NCBI GenBank assembly: GCA_964035795.1
Contig: OZ038322.1
Coordinates: 1,986,979 to 2,050,978 of the forward strand
Reading direction: 5' to 3'
From: Pterobdella sp. o SKG-2022
Lineage: Eukaryota > Annelida > Clitellata > Hirudinida > Piscicolidae
Length of the DNA: 64,000 nucleotides
The translations under genes and the position numbers were made by a program. The notes under the pieces were generated by a model that was not told the origin of the DNA, did not search any database, and saw only the letters and a list, made by a program, of their open reading frames with translations. This document shows, piece after piece, positions 1 to 10,620 of the stretch. Numbering within the stretch: the stretch's first letter is position 1; every line of letters begins with the position of its first letter.

Positions 1-864
1 CTGGTTTCGAGCAATAACTCACATTTTATAATGGCATTTCTTTATTATTTAACATCGTCCATTAGACCTGACCTGGAAATGACATTTAAATCACAAAGTT
101 CAAATTTTTAAAAATTAAAAACAAATTAAATGCAAATCTCATTGTAACATTTCAAACTCAAATCAATTGAATGCAAAATAATGAAATACCCAATTCGTGA
201 AAATATTATCGCAAAAGCCATATGCTTCCAATTACTAAACATCTTCCATTTCTTCAGAATTTATATTATTTTTTTCTTATTCTTATTTGTACAAATATTT
301 TAATTGAATTTACAAAGCTTGATTAACTATCTGTTGATATTCAGTTTTCGTTACCAATTTGAGATGGCCATCATCATTCCCACTCTCCTGCCCACTTCTT
401 TCTCTCTCTCTCCTTTTCTCTCTCTCTCTCTCTCTCTTTCTCTCACTCTTACTCTCTTTCTTTTTTATCCTTCTTTTTTTTTCTTTTATGGTTTTAATAC
501 TATATAATATGAATTAAAGTCTCACTCAACTTCGTCCAAATTTCTTACGATGTCTTGCTTGTTGCCAAAGACGCTTAAAGTCTGCATGTTTGGATGGAGT
601 GAAATGTAATAATCTTACACTTTCTTCAAATAAGTCCTACTATTTGGAATTGATCAGATTAAAATTTTTGTTGTTCCAATATTCTTTAGTTAATACGAAT
701 GGTATTCTTGATCATATTATGCTAGCAGCAGATCTGTTTTCCCTTCTTGGAGTTGTATTCCATTTTTTTGATGTTTTATCTTTGGGATCCATGGAATTGA
801 CTTGTTGAATATTTAGTTTTTGTTTCCATTTTTGAGTTAACTAAATTAAACAAAAAAAAACAAG
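1..864. other. Intron or upstream sequence with no recognised gene; CT-rich tract
   Basis: This AT-rich stretch shows no exon that I can support. It contains an imperfect CT/TC dinucleotide tract at about 398-460 followed by T-rich sequence. The short open frames here (for example 590-808) have low-complexity or unremarkable translations. Because the next exon (1854) starts in the middle of a carboxypeptidase domain, this stretch is most likely intron of that gene, with the earlier exons outside the window. Confidence 0.6.
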
Positions 865-1852
865 CCTACCTACCTACCTACCTACCTACCTACCTACCTA
901 CCTACCTACCTACCTACCTACCTACCTACCTACCTACCTACCTACCTACCTACCTACCTACCTACCTACCTACCTACCTACCTACCTACCTACCTACCTA
1001 CCTACCTACCTACCTACCTACCTACCTACCTACCTACCTACCTACCTACCTACCTACCTACCTACCTACCTACCTACCTACCTACCTACCTACCTACCTA
1101 CCTACCTACCTACCTACCTACCTACCTACCTACCTACCTACCTACCTACCTACCTACCTACCTACCTACCTACCTACCTACCTACCTACCTACCTACCTA
1201 CCTACCTACCTACCTACCTACCTACCTACCTACCTACCTACCTACCTACCTACCTACCTACCTACCTACCTACCTACCTACCTACCTACCTACCTACCTA
1301 CCTACCTACCTACCTACCTACCTACCTACCTACCTACCTACCTACCTACCTACCTACCTACCTACCTACCTACCTACCTACCTACCTACCTACCTACCTA
1401 CCTACCTACCTACCTACCTACCTACCTACCTACCTACCTACCTACCTACCTACCTACCTACCTACCTACCTACCTACCTACCTACCTACCTACCTACCTA
1501 CCTACCTACCTACCTACCTACCTACCTACCTACCTACCTACCTACCTACCTACCTACCTACCTACCTACCTACCTACCTACCTACCTACCTACCTACCTA
1601 CCTACCTACCTACCTACCTACCTACCTACCTACCTACCTACCTACCTACCTACCTACCTACCTACCTACCTACCTACCTACCTACCTACCTACCTACCTA
1701 CCTACCTACCTACCTACCTACCTACCTACCTACCTACCTACCTACCTACCTACCTACCTACCTACCTACCTACCTACCTACCTACCTACCTACCTACCTA
1801 CCTACCTACCTACCTACCTACCTACCTACCTACCTACCTACCTACCTACCTA
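865..1852 (+). repeat. Perfect (CCTA)247 tetranucleotide microsatellite ending at a splice acceptor
   Basis: A run of 988 bases is made only of CCTA repeats, 247 uninterrupted units, with no mismatch visible in the given sequence. It starts after AAACAAG and ends with the A at 1852, which together with G1853 forms the AG of the acceptor for the carboxypeptidase exon starting at 1854. The + strand is pyrimidine-rich, so the repeat also takes the place of the usual polypyrimidine tract. The complementary TAGG strand is G-rich. The exact copy number in an assembly of such an array may be unreliable. Confidence 0.97.
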
Positions 1853-1853
1853 G

Positions 1854-4800
1854 GTGGTTACAAGGGAGTTGATGATACATTTGATTCATTACATGACTTA
1901 CAACTTCAACAAGAACAAGCTGGTCACTTACCTTCTCAACACCACCAGGTGCTTTATTAGCGTCCTAATTTTTCATTCATGTAATCATTTTAAAACATTG
2001 TATGTATTATTTGCAATAACTTTTTGTTTTGTTCGTCAAGAATGGGAATTGTTAAAAATACAATTAACTTTTGTAAAAAGTAAAACTTTAGTATCATTCA
2101 TTCATGTAATTTTTCGTATTTTTATATTTCCATAATTTCGTCGAATTCACCTTTTAATTTCACATGGGCCTCGATTCATCCTGGCATGTTGTACAAGTTA
2201 TTACACAAGAAAACTATGAAATCAAACACAAGCAAAAACCATCACTTCCTAACAAACAACAACGATAAAGCAGCAAAGGACACTTCAAACAACCAACACA
2301 GGCTTCATGTGTTGGTGTCGATGAACCCGGATGGATACAGATTGGCCGCCAAAGAGTCCCAGGGCACGTGTTATGGACTTGTAGGCAGGTTGGCCTAGTG
2401 TTTCGAAAGTTTTGGGATGTTCTTTGTAACATTCTCATAGAAACTTTCTTGAGAAAATTTATTTTCAAAATACACTTTTCGATAAGTTTATTTGTTGCTA
2501 AATATATAGATTCCTGAAGGCTCTATTAAATAATATTAAAATGAATGCATTTCATCCTTTATATCTCATGTTTTTAACAGTGAAATCAATTGCTCAATGA
2601 AATTTAACATAAAACATGGTCAACTTCAAATCAAACACTTTAATTCAGTAAACAAAACAGTCTTTTGAACTCACATCATCAATAATTTCGTCTTTTCCAG
2701 TTAATGAGTGTTTTATTTCATTTAATTTTGTTCAAGCTTCATTGATTTCATCATTATAAACTCATCATCTTATTTTGTGGGAATAATTTTGAATTAAAAT
2801 TTTTAATAATATATGATACCGATTAATTTTTTTTGTAATTGCACATATGGTAATGTTTAAGGAAGTTGATAACTCAAAAGTATTAATGAAAAACTGATAA
2901 TTCATGTAAGAGTGAAATTGAGTAGTTCAAACACCACTGGCTACAGAAACAACCACAACAAGCATGACCTCAATAGGAATTTTCCAGACTTTTTCCACAA
3001 ACAACAATCACTTCAACTGCAGCCTGAAACCATTGCAGTAATGCGATGGATGCGTAGAGAGCAGTTTGTGTTGTCAGCTTCATTGCATGGGGGAGCCATG
3101 GTGGTCAACTATCCTTACGACAACATTCCTCCAGGTTGGCTTGATCAATCAAAATGTTACAAGTGAATAAGCTTTTTTTTTCTCCATCTGTTTTATCAGA
3201 GCTAAGCACATTCTCGATTCGAATTAAATGCAGGTTTAGTTCTTTCATCTTCACTCGATCACTCTCAAATACCAATTGTGTTTTGTAACTTAAAACTTTT
3301 ATGAAAGCCTTTCTGATATGAAACTTTAAAACCAAATATTTATAATGTAACTATTAACTTAATATCCAAGACATACTTCTTCGCATTCACATGTTAAAAT
3401 TCATATTTAGGCATCCATGCTGGCAATTTCATTACCTCCAAATTTTTTCATTCAAAGCTTCTCCCACATATGTTTGTATTTATAATATCATTAGCACAAG
3501 TACAACCATCAAAATAATAGACAATTGTTATTCTTGTTGTTTTCATCATTGTTTTTTTCTGAAGTTTTTTTATTGCGCTTGGCAACACTTGAAAACTGTT
3601 GAAGCCACTTGAATCTCTTAACTTCTAATCCATTTTGTTTTTTTTTCATTTTTTTTTCTACTTATTTTATTATCTTCTCCCAAAAAATCAATTCTTTTCG
3701 ATAGGAAATTTAATCTTTAATTTTTGCACTTGGCTCTCGAATCATCCTCACGAACTACATTTTAAATTACTTTTTGTTTTAAATTGTTTAGCTATATTAA
3801 TTTTTTAACTTTTCAGAGAAATTTTAATGTACTTATGAATACGATTTAAGAATTTTTAACGTCATTTTATGAGAGAACTTTAGTACATTTATTAAGCAAA
3901 ACCACTTAGATTTTTTCACAAATGGACGTTAAAATTGTCGATATTTCTTTTAATTAAAACAGCAAATGTCTTTCCAATTATGGCACATGCTTTTTTTTGT
4001 GACTTAAAAATCTTTAAAGAATTACGTTAACTATTTTTAAAAAAACCAAGTTTTAACAAACCAAAAAATAGGCCAATGTTTCCATGTAGTTCTCGTGCAT
4101 TTCCAAGTGCTGTGGCTCCATCATTCACTATCTACTGCTGGTTTGAATGGATGAAATATATTTGGTGCGGAGAGAGTCTTTACTTTATAGTCCAGATGTA
4201 CTTTTTTATATTTTTTTGTATTTTGTTTTCTTTTTTAATTTGTATTTTTATATAATATTAAATGATTCTGAAAATTCTTGCACTTGAGGTCCCTCTGATC
4301 ATATTGGTAGTTGCATCGTAATACCGATGAAATGGCAGCCTGAATGAGTTTTCGATCGTAAACTTCATACTTGCAAAACTAGAGTTACGTGGCTCTTTTT
4401 TTGTTTAAATAAACAGATTATAAACAACCAGGCTCAGACTCTTGAAAACTTCTACCTCAACTTCAAAATTTGGCCAATTAAAAATCACTCCAATTACTTT
4501 AAAAATCTTTGCAAAACTTCAAAAATATTTTGAAACGTTCAAAACATATTTACTAATAAAAATACATGCATTAATTGAAAAAATTAAAAAAAAAAACCAA
4601 AAACCGTTGAAGGTCTCTCAGGCCCGCGGTACAGCAAGTCTAGAGATGATGATGTTTTCAGATACCTGGCTTCCTCTTACGCCAACAAACACCCCACCAT
4701 GCATCTTGGAGTCCGCTGCCCAGGAGATCATTTTCGTTTTCCTAAAGGAATTGTTAATGGGGCTTCGTGGTATCTAGTAAAAGGTTTGTTGTAGATGTTT

Positions 4801-6822
4801 GAGGTTTGATGAGTTGAAAGTTCAATAGTATGAAAATTAATTAGTTTAAGTCTTTAATATAAGCTTTAAATGCCAAATGCAACATTGGTGAGCAGGTTCG
4901 ATGCAAGACTACAACTACATCAAAGGCGGCTGCATGGAGTTGACCGTGGAAGTTGCATGCTGTAAATTTCCTCAGGAGTCTTCCCTAAGAAATGAATGGA
5001 GAAACAATAAACGACCTCTGCTTTCATTACATTCCCTCGTGCATACTGGTTTGCTTATTATGAATAAAAACTGATAATAAATCGAACGATTGGTAAAAGT
5101 TTTTGAAGCATAAAAAACTTGAAAACTTGAAGGAGTGAAGGGCATAGTGGAGGAGAGTAGGGGCAAGGCAATCAAGGGGGCAGTTGTTCATATCATAGGT
5201 TGTTAAACTCACACTCACTGCTCAGTCTGAATTTTTCATTATTGTTGTAAAAAAATTGACACATAAGCTGAGCATCGACGTTAAACTGTGAAAATTTAAC
5301 GTCTGTAACAAAAGCTTTTTTTCTATTATAACTTGGATAGCAGTGGACTTATATTCTGATATCTATTTATTTCGGCTTGAAAAAAGCTCAACAACGACAA
5401 TTTCAAGTTGGATGTTAGCTTAGGCTGGCAGTCTATTAAAACTTTTCGCAAGCTCATTTTAAGTGGCTTATTTTAAAATTAAGACAAGGTAGTATCAACT
5501 ATATTAGTGGAATATGTACAGCATTATAACTTTAAGTTGTAAGAAATAATTATTTGATCTCAGCTACTTTGCTAAAATTTGATGACGCCAAAAACTTAAA
5601 GGCAGAGATCACCCGACAAAAACAACTGCATTAGGAGAGTTTTGGAGGATTTTGTTGCCTGGCAAATACAAGATCAAAGTTGAAGTGAGTTTTTTTTTTA
5701 ATTTATTTCCATAACTTGGTTTTTTAAAACATTTCGTTTTAACCATATGTGCCATTTACGTTTACTCGTTAACATTTGTTTGGTTCTACATGATTAAGCT
5801 TGCATAAGTACTCTGAAGTGTTGACAGTGAAAGTGGCGTTTGTGAATTTCTTTCAAAAAAGTGTCAAAGCTTTTAAATAAATTATCAAAATTTCTGTAAA
5901 ACAAAAATTAATTCAGCATCTTCTATGCATGGGTCATTTTTTCTTCTTAAGGCATTATGTGATTGTGCAGTTTGGTTTATGGCTTTTCAATTGAAGCAAA
6001 CATTTCACCTACGTTGCCTGAATCTTTAGCAAGTTTGATGCAAAAGCAGACCACAAGCAAATTATTTTTAAAAATTTGCATACTTCAAACCGTGCCAAAG
6101 CACGAGGAGCTTGTAATCGGCTAAAAATTTTTGAGTATGTCTCGAATTCAGCCTTGACGTTTGTTTTTGAGAAAAACTCAAGTGTGGTACGGGATTTTTA
6201 GAACCGATCAAAATTTTGTCTTTTAGATTGCCAAAAATTTCTAGTTTTGACTGAGAGATTGTCTCTGAGATGAATCCAACGTGTCCAAGTCAAAAAAAAG
6301 TCAAAACCCATGCTATTTAGCTTCACTTCCAGTTTTTGGCAAATCGAATTATAACATCAAACAATAATTGCATCATTCATAAATGCTTCAAAATAGATCT
6401 CATAAAATAGAACATTACATAATTACATCATTAACAACTTTCAAAAAAATTTTCACATTTATGATTTTTTCCTTTTAAATTTTCTACTTTTCTCTACAAC
6501 TTTGCTAATGAATTATGACAAGATTTTACATGTTGAAAATTTTAGCTCAATCAAAATTTTCTCTACGTGTTCTTACAACTTCTCGTAATTTGAAATTTTA
6601 ATGTTGAAATTCGAGCATACTTTAACTAATATTTGCAAGGTTATTATAATCAATATATACTTGCAGGTCGTGGGGTTCCCTGCAGTCATTCACCATTTCA
6701 ACATTCCACCTACTCAAAGTGATTTCATGGTTAGTTTTAAGTTATCAAATCCTCAACTTTTTTGTTCAAAAAATGAGGAAAACAAAAAAAAAGCTCTTCC
6801 TGAGGCGAACTTACATTTTTAA
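1854..6822 (+). CDS. Metallocarboxypeptidase, M14B type (CPE/CPN/CPD-like), 3' part of a multi-exon gene
   Basis: Predicted zinc carboxypeptidase removing C-terminal basic residues from peptides, normally in the secretory pathway or extracellular. Exons with matching phases: 1854-1948, 2302-2388, 2947-3134, 4622-4783, 4896-5048, about 5605-5691 and 6667-6822. Visible landmarks are [22 protein letters not shown] (substrate-binding Arg), SLHGG (third zinc ligand His) and [10 protein letters not shown] (catalytic Glu). A transthyretin-like beta domain follows ([16 protein letters not shown], then [11 protein letters not shown] and MVSFKL). The His-x-x-Glu zinc motif (HGNE in relatives) should lie in the exon just before 1854 and is not in the window. 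An exon starting the transthyretin-like domain (5049-5604; phase 1 in, phase 2 out) was not found. Stop TAA ends at 6822; AATAAA is at 6952-6957. The last exon could instead splice at 6730 (GT after ATG), but reading on gives the expected final strand. Subfamily is not resolved. Confidence 0.9.
3135..4621 (+). other. Carboxypeptidase intron, AT-rich, with one foldback-repeat fragment
   Basis: Intron between phase-1 borders. At about 3870-3925 it contains a fragment similar to the foldback repeat family (ACTTTAGTACATTTATT followed by AAGCAAAA). Nothing else is recognised. Confidence 0.6.
6505..6585 (+). repeat. Partial copy of the TAGCTAATGAATTATGAC foldback repeat
   Basis: The stretch CTAATGAATTATGACAAG, then TTGAAAATTTTAGCTC and CTCTACGTGT, matches the right arm of the near-perfect palindrome at 38387-38498 and its flank. 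It lies in the last carboxypeptidase intron. Only one arm is present. Confidence 0.7.
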
Positions 6823-6959
6823 TATTATCAAATGACCTTCATCCAAACTGAGCAGTCTGATTCGAGAAGTGTGCAGAAGCATTTCCAAGTCAGCACCTAT
6901 CTAGACCAATCTCAAGTTACAGTACTTCGATTCAAATTATTGCACAGAATCAATAAATC

Positions 6960-7970
6960 CTTCTCTCTACGTCTACAAGCCACATGTCTTTCAAGCATAT
7001 TTCATTTCGTGTACTTATTTTTTTACGTGTAATATCATGACGACGATGTTTTCCTGTTTTTACTCAAAATTTAACTTGTTTACTCAGTTGATCAATTTTT
7101 GATAACTTATTGAAAGGAAATAATAAAACATATTCGAATACATATAATGACTCCGTTCAAAAGTTTTAATATTATTTATGGGATTTAGCATGTTAGTAGT
7201 TCAAATCGAAAATTAATTATATTCAAACTCGTGAGAACATTTTTAGAAAAGTGTTTTTTGAAAATATTCTACCATGTCATTCAGTGAAAAATTTTGAGTA
7301 TTTTTATAAAGAAACCTGAAGTAGAATTATTTTATTCAAGATTCATAGCGTTCAAGCTTTGTTTAAGATTCTATACGGGCATTCAAACTGTTTTAAAATG
7401 CCAAAATAACAACTATTTATACTGTGAATCAATGTTTTTATATTTTAAATGTTTTTGAAAATCTTTTGATATATCTATTCTCAAAGCATTAATGTAAAGA
7501 CCAGTCTAACGGAGTAATTTGATGTTTGCGTTCAAATACATCGTTTCCTCCATGAATTTTATTTTAACCCCTTCATAAAACACATAAATCTAGAAAATAA
7601 ATCTAAAGATTTTATCATTTTTTTACAATTTCTATAGTCTAGAAGATAAAACAAATACTAAACTATGATTGTAAAGTCAAAACATGTTAGTTACCTGATG
7701 ATGATAAAGAATATATTGAAAAGTTTCGTCAAAATACAAAAATCAAATATTTTCGTGTTTTTATTATTCACAATTTTGGAGTTAATATTCACAAATAAAA
7801 CATATATGTTTATGAAAAATTAAAGTTGTATTTCAGATATAATCAGAACACCCAATGCTACTAAACCTTCAAGTTTTGGACAACTTCAAAATGAATATAG
7901 AAGATCAAACGATTTCAAAACGTTAAAAAATTTGCAAAAAAATTCACTAAAAAATAAATCTCGTTTAATG
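6960..7970. other. Intergenic AT-rich sequence, nothing recognised
   Basis: Beyond the carboxypeptidase polyadenylation signal I see no exon, structured RNA or element ends, only AT-rich sequence up to the SINE fragment near 7978. Confidence 0.5.
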
Positions 7971-7977
7971 CAATGTG

Positions 7978-8055
7978 GTAAAACATTTTTACCTATAAAT
8001 CAAAGTGCTTACTACAATTTAATGTAACTAAAACAATGTGAAACAGGTGCTTGTC
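7978..8055 (-). repeat. SINE 3' body fragment, inverted
   Basis: AAATCAAAGTGCTTACTACAATTTAATGTAACTAAAAC and the following ACAATGTGAAACAGGTGCT match the body of the SINE seen complete at 8965-9145. The tRNA head is missing: the match stops where a LINE open frame begins on the other strand. Confidence 0.7.
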
Positions 8056-8057
8056 GA

Positions 8058-8510
8058 CTTTCAGGCAGCTTCATCTAAGTACACAGATGATAATGCGGGT
8101 TGGATAAAAGCCAATCACTTGGAATTGAATCTCTCCAAAACTGGAGTCATCTGGTTTTTCAATGGCAGGAACGTTTTAAGAATTCCGCGTAGTTCAGTGA
8201 GAAAGTTGCAGATAGCATTATTCATTCGAGAAATGTCATAAGTCTTGGTGTATGATTAGATGAAGATTCAAATCAACTAAATTTTATGAAATGGTTTCAT
8301 ATCTCTGAAACAAATAAAATCGATCAAAAATTTCTTAAGCTTTGAGTCCTTGAAGACGTTGCCATTAGCCCTGGTATGAGCCGGATAGACTATGGGAATG
8401 TTATCCTTGCAGGGCTCCCTAAATATCAGAAAAACAGACTTTAATCACTAGTCAACACTACAGCCAGGCTTTACAATTTATTGCGCATAGCTCATGGTCT
8501 TTCTAGTTTT
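8058..8510 (+). mobile_element. CR1-like LINE fragment (end of ORF2), decayed
   Basis: In broken frames this reads as the C-terminal half of a non-LTR reverse transcriptase: ADDNAGW-like/NHLELNLSKTGV, then SRIDYGNVILAGLPKYQKNRL. The DYGN…GLPKYQ block is the thumb-side segment typical of CR1-like ORF2 proteins. The same block occurs in the copy at 39230-39950 (DYGNVIFVGLPKYQKN), so both come from one family. Frameshifts and stops make it a dead copy. Confidence 0.7.
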
Positions 8511-8514
8511 TGTA

Positions 8515-8940
8515 TCACATCATTAAGAAGCAAAGATAATAAGCACTCATTCGCGACCCATCCGGCATCTTGAACAGATGGAAGAAACACTTTGACGATC
8601 TTCTAAATAGACCTTTAGTATTCAATTCAGAGTTAGTTGAATCCATTCCAACTAAACCGGTTGAAAACGCTTTGGCTGAAGAAATAACAACACAGGAAAG
8701 TGGAAGAAGCAGTCCTAGAATCGAAATCATGTAAGTCCCCTGATATGAACGGCCTTCTTGCAGAATTCTTTCATTCTGCTGGTCCAGTGTTGATGGGGCG
8801 TTTGACTACTCTATTACAAACAGCTTGGAGAGCTGAGACTAATTCTGAGGATTGAAGAAACTATTTGTTTGTCGTGTTATATAAGGGAAAGGGTCCTAAA
8901 AACGAGTTAAGCAACTACTGAAGAATCTGACACAGAACTA
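8515..8940 (+). mobile_element. LINE reverse-transcriptase N-terminal fragment (second family)
   Basis: Frames read HFDDLLNRPLVFNSEL, ESKSCKSPDMNGLLAEFFH, GPVLMGRLTTLLQTAWRAE and YKGKGPKNELSNY. This is the start of a non-LTR RT domain (fingers, with KSPGxDGL-like and YKGKG motifs). The normal SEDWRN appears as SED followed by a stop, and the fragment breaks off at about 8935. It belongs to a different family from the CR1 piece just upstream. Confidence 0.75.
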
Positions 8941-8964
8941 ACCTGCGGTCAATGTGGGAGACCA

Positions 8965-9145
8965 TGTAATGTAATGCAATATTTATAAAGCACTTTTTTT
9001 TATAGATCAAAGTGCTTGCTAAAAATTTAATGTAGCGAAAACACAATGTGGAACAGATGCTAATTGTCGGCCCACACGGGATCGAGCCCGGTAATTTCAG
9101 ATACTTAGTTTAACGCTTTACCGCTGTGCTAAACGGGCCAACCAT
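8965..9145 (-). repeat. tRNA-derived SINE, near complete
   Basis: On the minus strand the head begins GGCCCGTT, then TAGCACAGCGGTAAAG (A box) and GGCTCGATCCC (B box), and closes with GTGGGCC, so the acceptor-stem ends still pair. The body follows (CATCTGTTCCACATTGTG, TAGCAAGCACTTTGATCTAT). The 3' end is GTGCTTTATAAATATTGCATTACATTAC. This is the best-preserved tRNA head of the family in the window. It is a SINE, not a working tRNA gene: the anticodon arm is disturbed and a long body is attached. Confidence 0.85.
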
Positions 9146-9404
9146 TTTTGAGCAAGGCGGGTTTTCTGAGTTATCTAAGTTTCCATCGACGTCATGTTTT
9201 TTTGGCAAGCATGAGAAGGGCAGTTTAGTGCACACTACAAGTCAGAATTGTATTTTCCCAATGCCATATAGCCATATTGGAAACATTTGTGGCAAAGTCT
9301 GCAAAAGTGTAGATGGCGTGAAATTGTATAAAAAAACTCAATTTTCTAGTTTCAAATTTTTTTCATATATTCGGCAATTGTGGGAAGGTGTATGAGTTTT
9401 TTGC

Positions 9405-9600
9405 GAATTCGATAAGTCACTTTGAGCCAGGAATTGTTCTATTCCTCATGAGATCACTCGCGAGCAACAACTTAATGGCCAAAAGCCAATTAAATTTTTT
9501 TCATCTAGGATTTTATATTAAACATTCATTTTTTCTGGTTTTACGTTTTAATTTTGTGATATTTTAGCTTAAAAGTTTTTTTCTGTCTTTGACTCGAAAG
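9405..9600 (+). mobile_element. Degraded end of a piggyBac-type element (MITE-like)
   Basis: CTCATGAGATCACTCGCGAGCAACA, then GTTTTAATTTTGTGATATTTTAGCTTAAAAG, follows the same order as the 5' end of the piggyBac at 29089 (CTCATATGAGATCACTCACATCTAACA and TTTTAATTTTGTGATATTTAAGCTTAAAA). No transposase reading frame is recognised downstream and the outer terminal repeat is degraded. Confidence 0.6.
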
Positions 9601-10620
9601 ACTCCCAAATACTAATGAGAAGATTCCAAAATCCACTTTGCTTGAATGACTTCAATTTTGAATGGTTCAAAAATACCTCTTCAACAGACATTTCAAACGT
9701 GAAATGCCTGAAACAGAATCAACAGCCCAACGCAAAAACCCACCTTTTCGTGTTGCCGGATGTACACTCGAACAAGTATCAAAGAACTTTTCAACTATGT
9801 CAGCTTCTGATCACAAAGTATTACGAAAATTTATCCATCGTTTTTTTGACTGTTCATCATAAATCCCAAACAGCCCGGAGCTACTATTTTTTTGTTACTA
9901 GTTTCGAAAAGTGTCGGTAGAGACTTTGGAAGTTGGCGATCAACAAAAACAACAACAAACAACAGCAACATAAACAACAAGGTTCTATTCTCGAACCGTT
10001 ATTGCTCACTTTATACACAGCTCAAATGGAAAAGATTGCAGCTTTTTACAATTTGAATGAAAGCCAACCCAATGAAACGTTGAACCTCAAAAACTGAAAG
10101 TATTTAGTTTTCAACATGTTAAAGCATACGTAATCTGCCAACTGAACGAGTTTTGTATGATCATATCGTTCCTTCTGATTCTGTTGAATACCTAAATATC
10201 TATTTTGGCAAGATCTAATAATTATTTATTTTTCATTGAACAATAGTTCTCTGTAAAATAAAAGTTTAATAAGCAATACCACAAAAAATAAATTAATCTT
10301 CAATTTTAATTTGTGTCAAACAATCAAATAATTTACAAATTTTTGTCACTATTTATTAGTATTCAATAACGTGTTTTTTATCGCAGCAGAACCAAAACAC
10401 ACAGAACGACAATCACACAAAAAAATATTTGATTGGTTGACGAAAAACTTTAAACTTGAAGAAAAAAGTGATTTTTGAAGTAATATGTTTTGCAAATTAT
10501 TAATTATATTTTTTTGTGGTGTTGTTGCTATAGACGTTTTGGTATCGCTGCGACAAAAAAAAATCACACGTTAATAATCACTTTTTCAAAAAACTAAAAG
10601 TTAATAAATTTTATAAAAGC
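9601..10620. other. No gene recognised; overlapping short open frames
   Basis: Two overlapping + strand frames (9615-9920, 101 codons; 9662-9862, 66 codons) are open, but I recognise neither product. They follow the piggyBac-like end and may be remnants of the same or another element. The rest, up to the ITPK1 start codon, is AT-rich and presumably contains that gene's promoter and 5' UTR; I see no convincing TATA box or initiator. Confidence 0.4.

Noticed and set aside
304..507. Leu/Ser-rich open frame
   Set aside because: Caused by the CT-rich tract; no start context or homology.
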